A DNA stretch of 64,000 nucleotides from Bdellovibrionales bacterium RIFOXYD12_FULL_39_22. GTDB lineage: Bacteria > Bdellovibrionota > Bacteriovoracia > Bacteriovoracales > Bacteriovoracaceae. The position numbers and the translations under genes are program-made. This document shows, piece by piece, positions 1 to 6,716 of the stretch. Positions within the stretch are counted from its first letter, which is position 1. Each line of letters begins with the position of its first letter. The DNA lies in contig MEQL01000007.1 in NCBI GenBank assembly GCA_001770205.1, positions 1-64,000 on the forward strand, written 5' to 3'. The notes under the pieces are model-generated. The model searched no databases, was not told the DNA's origin, and worked only from the letters and a program-made list of their open reading frames with translations.

Positions 1-695
1 CCGAAACGATATAAATCTGATGAAACATCTTTAAAGGTCCTTGAGTCATGAACATTGCCAGGAAATGTTTTGTGAAAAATAGGGATACCTTTTTCTCGTG
101 TAACAGCAAGGCCAATTTGAATTAGTGGGTGACCTTTTTGATTCTCTTTATCATGGCCAAACTTTGCGATGGAACATTTTTTCCCATGGAAGTAGGTATT
201 GGTCACATCATAGACAACGCCCTTGGGGGCAATTTTAAGTCGTTCCTTTACCGCCCCAAAAATCTTTTCCTGAAATTTCATTTGATCGATCTGCTCAATG
301 GAATCGAGGGCATTAACCAAGCGCTTTTCAGTAAGATCATCCAGCGATAAGATATGATTTAAATCTGTTCGCTGAAACCAGTGTTTCATATTGTTCAAAC
401 TTTTATAATCAAGACAATGTGCGTACGTCATTGCTAAAATCTCATTTGAATAGTCCCCGAGAAGCTGTGGAAGTCCAATCTCCGTAGCAAGCGAATGCAA
501 AACCATTAATGGCCCAGAAAGTTTAATCGACTCAATCTCCGCTTCCGAAATAGAACACGATAGGATTGTTTTTCCATCTGCCTCTCTGCCAACATAGCGA
601 ATGAATTTCTGAATCACCTTCCCGTTAACGCGAACCGACTCAACTTCTGCTAAATAAATCTGCCCATTTTTTTTATATTTTCGGATAAAACTCAT
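1..695 (-). CDS. IS1634-type transposase, C-terminal part beyond window edge
   Basis: An open frame runs leftward from an ATG at 695 off the window edge without a stop, giving about 231 residues. It starts MSFIRKYKKNGQIYLAEVES. At about residues 165-175 it carries YDVTNTYFHGKK, the first-Asp region of the DDE catalytic core of IS1634 (IS4-superfamily) transposases. This is followed by a FGHDKENQKGHP segment and a FPGNVHDSRTF segment, both typical of the family. It would cut and join DNA ends of its own insertion sequence. The second Asp and the Glu lie outside the window, so intactness cannot be judged. No inverted repeat marking the element end was identified. Family assignment rests on recognised motifs. 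Confidence 0.85.
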   Translation of the reverse strand, partial: MSFIRKYKKNGQIYLAEVESVRVNGKVIQKFIRYVGREADGKTILSCSISEAEIESIKLSGPLMVLHSLATEIGLPQLLGDYSNEILAMTYAHCLDYKSLNNMKHWFQRTDLNHILSLDDLTEKRLVNALDSIEQIDQMKFQEKIFGAVKERLKIAPKGVVYDVTNTYFHGKKCSIAKFGHDKENQKGHPLIQIGLAVTREKGIPIFHKTFPGNVHDSRTFKDVSSDLYRF

Positions 696-702
696 AGTGA
701 GT

Positions 703-733
703 ATTATACTCACCACATACGGAGGGATGTCAA
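703..733 (-). promoter_or_regulatory. Transposase promoter, 19-bp spacer, overlapping a palindrome
   Basis: Read on the minus strand there is TTGACA (728-733), a 19-bp spacer and a perfect TATAAT (703-708). Transcription would start around 696, next to the ATG at 693-695, so the message would have almost no leader. The -10 box lies inside the perfect palindrome GTGAGTATTATACTCAC (697-713), which could be an operator for self-repression. Both boxes are visible; the start point and regulation are inferred. Confidence 0.55.
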
Positions 734-832
734 GTAAAAAGCTGATCGTGAAATTTAATTTATCATTGGAGAAATTATGATCTTTTTGAGGTTTTCAAGT
801 TGTAGTGAGCAAAATCGAGGTCAAAGACAGGT

Positions 833-1297
833 CTATATGAACACACTTGGCGAAACACCAAATCGTTTGGCCAAAGCTTTAATATGCCGAAGGTTTAATT
901 CACGCTCACCTTTCAAGATTTTTGATACGATAGGCTGGCCTCCTAGTTCATCTGCCAGATCTTTTTGAGTTAGATTTTGTAACTCCATTAGATAGACAAG
1001 CATATCTCGTCCGGTAGTTTTCTCAGGCGTGTAGTGCTTTTTCTCATAATCGGAAACAAGCTCTGAAAGAGTATTGAGGTATGTTAAAAGGCCATCGTCC
1101 TTTGCCAGTGCGGCCGAAGTACTGCTAAATGTGATTAACTTTTCAATTACCTTTAGTGCTTCTTTGTGCTGGGAACTGGTTGTAATTGCCATGAGCGGAT
1201 ATAGGGCAACGAGCTGTATATAAGAATCACTGACCTTGGCCCGCGCGGTCGGAAGATTCTCTTTCAACGTATCAATCAATTTTTTTGCGATGCTCAT
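833..1297 (-). CDS. higA: HigA-family antitoxin (XRE helix-turn-helix)
   Basis: Antitoxin of a HigBA-type module. It should bind and neutralise the HigB mRNA interferase and repress its own promoter. The start is set at the ATG at 1297 because AGGAG lies about eight bases upstream; an ATG at 1315 has no such site. The 154-residue product has an N-terminal helical part (residues 1-85) and a C-terminal XRE helix-turn-helix at about 100-150, with LTQKDLADELGGQPIVSKIL and the ending KALAKRFGVSPSVFI. This layout matches the long HigA type of E. coli. It follows higB by five bases, in the toxin-first order characteristic of hig systems. Confidence 0.85.
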   Translation of the reverse strand: MSIAKKLIDTLKENLPTARAKVSDSYIQLVALYPLMAITTSSQHKEALKVIEKLITFSSTSAALAKDDGLLTYLNTLSELVSDYEKKHYTPEKTTGRDMLVYLMELQNLTQKDLADELGGQPIVSKILKGERELNLRHIKALAKRFGVSPSVFI

Positions 1298-1302
1298 AAT
1301 CT

Positions 1303-1593
1303 CTACTCCTTCCATTTGTTCTTGTCATATTCTTGGTGCGTAAGAATGTTTGTCACTAGAATAATCTTCACCCCATATTCAATTTTTGTTATGGCCCTAA
1401 TTTTATTGCCTCCAACATCGAACACCGTTTGTTGTCCTACAAAGTCTACATTAGCGCCAAATAACCTTTTTACATCATGAGGAAAATCGAATTCCGCCCC
1501 CTCAATTAATTTGACCCAGCGATCAAGTGCTTTTCGACTCAAAGAGTGTTTTTTCTTAAATTCTTCTATAATGTTTTTTCCAAGCAACTTCAT
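1303..1593 (-). CDS. higB: HigB-family mRNA interferase toxin
   Basis: Toxin of the higBA pair, a small RelE-superfamily ribonuclease expected to cleave mRNA at the ribosome. The 96-residue product contains WVKLIEGAEFDFPHDVKR, then DVGGNKIRAITKIEYG and a C-terminal ILTHQEYDKNKW, which match the HigB family (the YgjN type that ends in a conserved HxEYDK segment). Length is normal for the family. ATG at 1593 is chosen; an in-frame TTG directly before it (1596) is also possible. No Shine-Dalgarno sequence precedes either, and the promoter sits so close that the mRNA may be leaderless. Confidence 0.85.
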   Translation of the reverse strand: MKLLGKNIIEEFKKKHSLSRKALDRWVKLIEGAEFDFPHDVKRLFGANVDFVGQQTVFDVGGNKIRAITKIEYGVKIILVTNILTHQEYDKNKWKE

Positions 1594-1602
1594 CAACTAT
1601 GA

Positions 1603-1653
1603 AATATAGCAAAATGTCATATTTTTGTCAAGCTTGATATGCCATTTTGACAT
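1603..1653 (-). promoter_or_regulatory. higBA promoter with probable operator
   Basis: On the minus strand TTGACA (1626-1631) is separated by exactly 17 bp from TATATT (1603-1608), a near-consensus sigma-70 promoter. Transcription would begin near 1596, at the higB start. An inverted pair ATGTCA (1614-1619) and TGACAT (1648-1653) surrounds the -35 box and could be where HigA binds. The boxes and repeats are seen; repression by HigA is known for the family and inferred here. Confidence 0.65.
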
Positions 1654-2207
1654 ATTAATAACCAGGGCACGATGGGTGTCGGTCCCCGAATAGTACCGGT
1701 TCAATTTCAAAATCTGGTCAGGTTTGGGTCAGATCAGTTTGTTAAATATGATGAAATCTGATGAGGAAAAATGAAGAAGAAAAATGGCAACCCACTAAAA
1801 TTATTCCTATCTTGTTAATATTAAAAACTAAATTTTTCTCAATTTGCTTTCCTCCCGGGACAGACAGGGCCCCAATGACTGTTCCAATTACCACAGGTAA
1901 GGCAAAAAGAAGATAATTACTTATCCACATATTAATTTTCAAAAATTTTTCAAATTTATTATTCATTATTGGGATGTACAATAAACTATACACAGAGCAA
2001 TCAAAGCTCTCTCCAGAATACTGAGATACGTCACCTCAATATTGTTGTTGATCCAAAAACGCCTTCACGACGATGAAAGAAACTACTGTACCCGTTCAGT
2101 AAAAGAGCGTGATTTTCTAAAAGCGTTTACACCACGTAAACGAAAGGAAGTTTGTGGCCCGACCGGCCAGGAAAGCAGCCTAGTGGGGCTTGTGGAAGTT
2201 TATGAAG
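1654..2207. other. Gene-poor stretch with one doubtful small reading frame
   Basis: This stretch has no convincing gene. A leftward frame at 1742-1966 (74 codons from an ATG) would encode two hydrophobic segments (about residues 12-30 and 50-66) but lacks a ribosome-binding site and family resemblance. A rightward 60-codon frame at 2042-2224 looks random. A short perfect hairpin lies at 2124-2142 (CGTTTAC, five-base loop, GTAAACG). The region may be debris of earlier insertions between the toxin-antitoxin pair and the protease segment. Confidence 0.4.
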
Positions 2208-2231
2208 TTTATTATGAGGTTTGACTAAAAG
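2208..2231. repeat. 24-bp direct repeat, left copy
   Basis: Twenty-four bases beginning TTTATTATGAGG and ending GACTAAAAG recur exactly at 4135-4158. The right copy contains the last codons and the stop of the outer-membrane protein gene, so the left copy looks like a duplicate of that gene end. The two copies bracket the serine-protease gene, like an integration scar or the product of slipped duplication. Confidence 0.8.
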
Positions 2232-2245
2232 ATTCTATATGTAAA

Positions 2246-2261
2246 TTTTACAAACGTAAAA
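2246..2261. repeat. Short inverted repeat upstream of the protease gene
   Basis: TTTTAC (2246-2251) and GTAAAA (2256-2261) form a six-bp stem with a four-base loop about 70 bp before the protease start. It has no T-tract and is AT-rich, so its role as operator or chance structure is open. Confidence 0.3.
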
Positions 2262-2327
2262 AGCGGTTTCTATTTTTATGTTACAATTTATCTATTAACT
2301 TAAATCCTTCCCAATAAGGAGTTATAG

Positions 2328-3887
2328 ATGATTCGTCACATAATAATGATTACTTTTTCATTTTTATATTTACAGAGTTGTCAGACAGAGAAAACTAAAA
2401 CTGTAACAAAGGACCGAGAAATAGTTGTAACGGAAAACACTTGGGGGCTGGAATTCAAATCTACACCCATCGACGATGTCAGTGATGAAAAAATTATAAA
2501 ATTATCGTCGCCAGTAGCAAAAGTTTTCTTTCAAGAGGGTGGAAGTGGAACTGGGTTTTTTATTGGAAAAAATGGCCTATTTCTTACAAATCACCACGTC
2601 ATCAATAGTGGAAGGTGTGGTGATTCATTTTGTAATGGGATCAAAATAGTTCGTGATTTTCGCTCAAATGGTGCCACTCAAGTCTTTAGTAAATTTAGAA
2701 TCTTGGCCCAAAACATAATCCTGGATTATACTCTTGTTCAAGTGGATTTAGAAAACGGTGAGAATGTTCCATTTCTTCAACTAGACAACTTGCCACCAGA
2801 GGAAATTGATACTCCAAAACTTAGGATAATTGGTCACCCTTTTGGGTCGGCATTAAGAGTTTCTAATGCCATCTATTCGTACTACGATGACTATACTCTT
2901 GCTCTAAAATCGGTGGCGATCAGCGGAAATAGCGGGAGTCCACTCATAGATTTAAACTCATCGAGTGTAATTGGCCTTTATAACTCGGCAGATTGGGATA
3001 AATACTCTGTAGCCAAGGATAGTGGCAAGGTTGAGCACTATGGATATGCGATATCTATCAATTATATTTTAAAAAATATTCAAATTTTATATCCCAATTT
3101 AGAGCTATCAAAAGAGAGCGGCTTACTTTTAAACGAAAAGATTAATGATCCCCGCATCAGTAATAGTGACAACCAACCTGAAAAATCAGAGAACCAGATT
3201 AGTGACGAGAAGATCACATTTGAAACATGGCTAGGATTAATAACAGGAAAAGATATAGAAGAAGAGAAATTAAACAAGATCATAAAACGAGAGATCGATC
3301 TCTATGAAGGGATGTCGTATAAGAATTCTTCTGATCTAATTAATATTATTACTGGACTGGTCAAATATAAGTTGATGAGCGGATCTAAAGTGATGCTTCA
3401 TGACGATATTAGAAAAAAATTAATGGATATTTTTTCTGTTGATGATGGTATTCCTAGCTCACCACTACGTGCCTTAGCGGTGCTTGATGGCTCATATGCA
3501 CAATCTCAATGCATACAAAGAGTAAAAGAAGAAAATGAAAATGGCAGTACCACTAGAACTTTGCTTATGTATGGGCGTGATTGCCTGAGTAAAGTTGATG
3601 AAGAAGGTTATACAATTATTGATTACATGAGATATTACTTTGAGGCGCTAATTAAAGATAAATCAATCAACGAAACCAACGAAGACGTATATATGCCGAG
3701 AGTGCTAAATATTTACTCTTATCAGCTTGATTTGTTAAAGAGTCTTCCGGCAGATACATCAAACATTCGCGTTTCGCTTCAAACAGTCATAGAATTGGTA
3801 AAAAACTACAGCGTGTATTGTTCTGCCGAGAATTTGCTGGTGCAAATTAATAGGCCAGCACTGTTTGCCAAGCTAAGAGTTTGGTAG
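2328..3887 (+). CDS. Lipoprotein trypsin-like serine protease
   Basis: Predicted periplasmic or surface serine endopeptidase of the S1 (trypsin/V8-like) superfamily, 519 residues. The N-terminus is a lipoprotein signal with lipobox LQSC, so Cys18 would be acylated. The catalytic triad is visible: His90 in TNHHV, Asp133 in LDYTLVQVD and Ser202 in SGNSGSPL. The GSGTGFFI segment just before the His is typical. Residues after about 250 form a roughly 270-residue C-terminal region I do not recognise. ATG 2328 is preceded by AAGGAG. The gene stands alone between two copies of a 24-bp direct repeat and contains few GGCC sites compared with core genes here, suggesting acquisition. Its substrate is unknown. 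Confidence 0.85.
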   Translation: MIRHIIMITFSFLYLQSCQTEKTKTVTKDREIVVTENTWGLEFKSTPIDDVSDEKIIKLSSPVAKVFFQEGGSGTGFFIGKNGLFLTNHHVINSGRCGDSFCNGIKIVRDFRSNGATQVFSKFRILAQNIILDYTLVQVDLENGENVPFLQLDNLPPEEIDTPKLRIIGHPFGSALRVSNAIYSYYDDYTLALKSVAISGNSGSPLIDLNSSSVIGLYNSADWDKYSVAKDSGKVEHYGYAISINYILKNIQILYPNLELSKESGLLLNEKINDPRISNSDNQPEKSENQISDEKITFETWLGLITGKDIEEEKLNKIIKREIDLYEGMSYKNSSDLINIITGLVKYKLMSGSKVMLHDDIRKKLMDIFSVDDGIPSSPLRALAVLDGSYAQSQCIQRVKEENENGSTTRTLLMYGRDCLSKVDEEGYTIIDYMRYYFEALIKDKSINETNEDVYMPRVLNIYSYQLDLLKSLPADTSNIRVSLQTVIELVKNYSVYCSAENLLVQINRPALFAKLRVW

Positions 3888-4134
3888 TTAATCAAATTGA
3901 AGTCAGATGTAAAACTTGCGCTTTATTTTCAATTTCATTAAAATCCTTGAATTATTTAAATTATTTTTTATATTGGATGTATAGATATTTGCTCAAGGAA
4001 TTGAAAGTAAAAATTTCGATCGGTATTAATCATGAGTTATTTAATCTGATGTCGCAAAGAATAATTGATTTGAAAAAAAATAAAGTGAAGAGGGATTAAT
4101 GTTTTCTATTATTGAAGTTTGTGGTCTGTTGAAA
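3888..4134. other. Non-coding stretch after the protease gene
   Basis: AT-rich DNA between the protease stop and the right direct repeat. A rightward frame of 72 codons (3881-4099) has no ribosome-binding site and a composition like random AT-rich sequence, so it is not called. No terminator hairpin was recognised. Confidence 0.4.
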
Positions 4135-4158
4135 TTTATTATGAGGTTTGACTAAAAG
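4135..4158. repeat. 24-bp direct repeat, right copy
   Basis: Identical to 2208-2231. On the minus strand the copy begins with the final codon and TAG stop of the outer-membrane protein gene (4152-5288) and extends 17 bases past it. This gene-end location resembles the way integrating elements duplicate the end of a target gene. Confidence 0.8.
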
Positions 4159-5288
4159 TAATACATCGTGCTGATGTTTATTCCAATTATTTTGCTAGTA
4201 TCTTCAGAATTATTGATAAATCCTCCGACGATTAATTCATGTTGCGGCCGTTTATATGCGATGCCGGCAGTGAATAATCGGTAGATCTCGTCAGGCGAGT
4301 TGCCAAAGTTATCAATCTCCTTGCGAAATTTATAAGCACTACCAAATAAAAGGGAGTAATTGTTACTAAATTGCCAAGTGCTTCCTATGCTAATTCTCCA
4401 CTGGGCATTTATCAACTCTTCGTTGTTGTTATTGCCAAGTAAATCATATGATGAGTGGTAGGTAAAAATATGGCCTACATCTATGAGAATTTTCCAGTAA
4501 GAAGTAGCAAGAAAATTTACTCCCACGAGTGCATCCCATGGACTTGTGACTGGGTTAGAATATTGATCAGAGGATGAATAGGAATAGGTTTTGCCATTAT
4601 GTGAGGATAAAATTTGAGAAGAAGTTTGTTGTTCTGATTTGATTGAAATAAGTGGAGGTGTAAGTCTAAAACCGAAATTCCAGCGGTGATTAATGGGCAC
4701 AAAAAGGCCTGCTCGTGTTTTTATAAATAAAAAAGTATTTTCCATGCTCATCGTTATATCCGTTATCTCGTTTTCCGTGATAATGGAGTTGCGAATATCA
4801 ATCATAAGGCGTTCACGAGCAATTTCTGTGCTAAGTCCGATTCCCCAGCGGCCATTAAATTTTCTGGCCAGACTTGCGCCAATCCCGAAGTGGTCTAACT
4901 TAGTCGCCCAACCATTCCCCCATTTTCCTTCCATAGAAAAAGGAGAGTTGGCATAAAAAATAAAGGAAGTTTTTTTTGAGCTTTTTTGTATGGCCATATA
5001 CGCTAAAGTCGAAGAGATTTTGTCGGTCTGAGAAAGATTTGGGGCGTTCATAGAAACTAAGGAAATTCCACCAGCGGAGGAGGTGCCAATTTTATTTGAA
5101 AAGCAATGCGCACCGGGATTGTAAATGGCATTTCCTACTTCTCCGGCCAAGGCCGCACCGCTGTTGCCAAGATATTTTTCTTGATATCCAACAGGAAAAA
5201 TATCACCTTGTTGATAAGTTGTCAGGGCCGATAGCGGGGAGATGAGTGTTATTCCAATAAATAAAGTAATGCCAGTAATAATTAACAT
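4152..5288 (-). CDS. Outer-membrane beta-barrel protein, FadL/OmpP1-like
   Basis: The 378-residue product has an N-terminal signal sequence (hydrophobic LIITGITLFIGITLIS, cleavage near ALT). Then comes YLGNSGAALAGEVGNAIYNP, which resembles the start of FadL/OmpP1-type barrels where a G-rich loop is followed by a YNPG segment. The rest alternates polar and hydrophobic residues as in beta strands, and the last residue is Phe in the ending TMYYF, the usual signal for barrel assembly. It probably sits in the outer membrane as a channel for hydrophobic or small molecules. The substrate is not evident. The gene is monocistronic, and its last codon lies in the 24-bp direct repeat. Confidence 0.65.
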   Translation of the reverse strand: MLIITGITLFIGITLISPLSALTTYQQGDIFPVGYQEKYLGNSGAALAGEVGNAIYNPGAHCFSNKIGTSSAGGISLVSMNAPNLSQTDKISSTLAYMAIQKSSKKTSFIFYANSPFSMEGKWGNGWATKLDHFGIGASLARKFNGRWGIGLSTEIARERLMIDIRNSIITENEITDITMSMENTFLFIKTRAGLFVPINHRWNFGFRLTPPLISIKSEQQTSSQILSSHNGKTYSYSSSDQYSNPVTSPWDALVGVNFLATSYWKILIDVGHIFTYHSSYDLLGNNNNEELINAQWRISIGSTWQFSNNYSLLFGSAYKFRKEIDNFGNSPDEIYRLFTAGIAYKRPQHELIVGGFINNSEDTSKIIGINISTMYYF

Positions 5289-5363
5289 AAAAAAATTGTA
5301 CGAGAGAATGCTTAGATTATATAGAGAGAAATATTTAGCGCCAATTAACCGAGTTTATTGATT

Positions 5364-5386
5364 GCATAATTATTGGGGAATTATGC
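5364..5386. terminator. AT-rich hairpin at the hemW 3' end
   Basis: GCATAATT (5364-5371), a seven-base loop and AATTATGC (5379-5386) form a perfect eight-bp stem overlapping the hemW stop. The stem is AT-rich and no T-run follows, so a role in termination or 3'-end protection is only possible. Confidence 0.3.
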
Positions 5387-6550
5387 GTAATTGTTTTCTT
5401 TTAAAAATTTAAAAATATCACCCATAATAGAATCTAACATCAACATACCATTGCTGGTTAGCCGGAGGCGATTTTTATCTCTGCCCTTGTCCTCCAAATA
5501 TCCGAAATCGTTCCAGCGTAAAAGCAGATCAGGGGCCGAGATGGCCGAGTAATATTCCGAGTTAAAAAAAGCAGAGGGAGAGATTCCCTCGTCGGTTCTA
5601 AGGCCAAGGTAGAGTTGTTCTAACTGAGATTCTTCACTGGTTAGTTCTTCTGTGTCGTATTGGCATTGACTTAAATCATGGTGCCATTTATAGCGCAGCT
5701 TCTGCGCTGGGGTGGATAAAAGGCCAGTTGCTGAAGGACCTAGGGCCGCAACACTTTCTGCCTTCCAATATTTTAAATTATGTAATGATTTTTTATTCTC
5801 TTGGGCGAAATTGGAAACTTCATAGTGGTGGAATTTTTTGGACTTCAAAAATTGAGCGGCCCTTAGATATTGATTGGCAATCCAATCCTCGCAAGGAAGA
5901 TTGTCGATATATTTGTAATTATCTTTGGGGGTTAAAATGTATAAACTGATGTGGGATGGATGGAAACTAATTAGTTTTTCTAATTCAGAGATAATATCCA
6001 CTTGTTCAACGTCAGAGAAGGGAAGTCCAATCATCAAATCGGCAGAGTAATTAATCTGGGAGGTGGCCAGAAATTCCAAAGTTTTATAACTTTCCTCTAT
6101 GTTGTGTGCACGTGAAAGAAATGGAAGTATTTTTTCTGAGAGGGTTTGAATGCCTACAGAAAAGCGATTAACTCCAAGCTCTCTCCAGTGTCGTAAATTT
6201 TCCGCTTGCCAGGCCCCTGGATTAATTTCCAAGGTAAATTCATACTGGCCAGCAAAAGGCAGTTTTTTAATTATCTCTGATTCAACAAAGGTAACTCCGC
6301 TATCTCCCCAAAGAGAGGGAGTGCCGCCGCCAATATATAGAGTTTCAATTTGATCGAAGGCAAGATTTTTTTTTTCTAAGAGCATATTTTGTTGAGAAAT
6401 GCTATTTTTTAAAAAACTTTCATATTGGCCAAGGCCGGTGTCGGTGAGAGGGGTGCGAAAAAAATCACAGTAGTTGCAGAGTGATTTGCAGAAGGGAAAG
6501 TGAATATATTGCGATTTTATGGATTTAATAAATTCCTTGGGCAGCAACAT
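5381..6550 (-). CDS. hemW: HemW-like radical SAM protein (heme chaperone)
   Basis: Radical S-adenosylmethionine protein of the HemN/HemW group, 389 residues. The cluster-binding motif CKSLCNYC (Cys21, Cys25, Cys28) follows YIHFPF, and LYIGGGTPSLW is the classic glycine-rich SAM-binding segment. HemW lacks the fourth cysteine found in true coproporphyrinogen dehydrogenase (HemN); here the motif continues as CDFF, as in HemW. Members bind heme and help insert it into respiratory proteins. The C-terminal part, containing GLRTDEGIS, matches the HemN C-terminal domain. It is encoded alone between the outer-membrane protein gene and a divergent M16 peptidase gene. The start at 6550 places the motif at the normal distance from the N-terminus. 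Confidence 0.9.
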   Translation of the reverse strand: MLLPKEFIKSIKSQYIHFPFCKSLCNYCDFFRTPLTDTGLGQYESFLKNSISQQNMLLEKKNLAFDQIETLYIGGGTPSLWGDSGVTFVESEIIKKLPFAGQYEFTLEINPGAWQAENLRHWRELGVNRFSVGIQTLSEKILPFLSRAHNIEESYKTLEFLATSQINYSADLMIGLPFSDVEQVDIISELEKLISFHPSHISLYILTPKDNYKYIDNLPCEDWIANQYLRAAQFLKSKKFHHYEVSNFAQENKKSLHNLKYWKAESVAALGPSATGLLSTPAQKLRYKWHHDLSQCQYDTEELTSEESQLEQLYLGLRTDEGISPSAFFNSEYYSAISAPDLLLRWNDFGYLEDKGRDKNRLRLTSNGMLMLDSIMGDIFKFLKENNYA

Positions 6551-6716
6551 TAAACTATTTTATTTGCAATGTATAGTTAAGCGATTTCGTCGGAAGCTGG
6601 CAATCTTTTGCCTGGAAATTATTTGGCAAGAGAAGACTATCTTTCAAAAAAGATTGGTATAAACTAGCTCTAGTAATGTTACTATTGCAACTTAACCTAA
6701 CACTCAGGAAATGATG

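Noticed and set aside
777..968. 63-codon rightward reading frame
   Set aside because: It lies opposite the higA helix-turn-helix region and has no ribosome-binding site, so it is an antisense shadow of a recognised gene.
1742..1993. 83-codon leftward frame with two hydrophobic stretches
   Set aside because: No ribosome-binding site, no recognised family, and the start region looks like spacer DNA; kept only as a note in the gene-poor stretch.
2042..2224. 60-codon rightward frame
   Set aside because: Composition looks random, there is no ribosome-binding site, and the end overlaps the left direct repeat.
2124..2261. Two short GTTTAC/GTAAAC-type hairpins suggesting integron attC sites
   Set aside because: They lack the R' and L box arrangement of attC, and no integrase is present.
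3881..4099. 72-codon frame after the protease gene
   Set aside because: Begins inside the protease stop region with no ribosome-binding site and an AT-driven composition.
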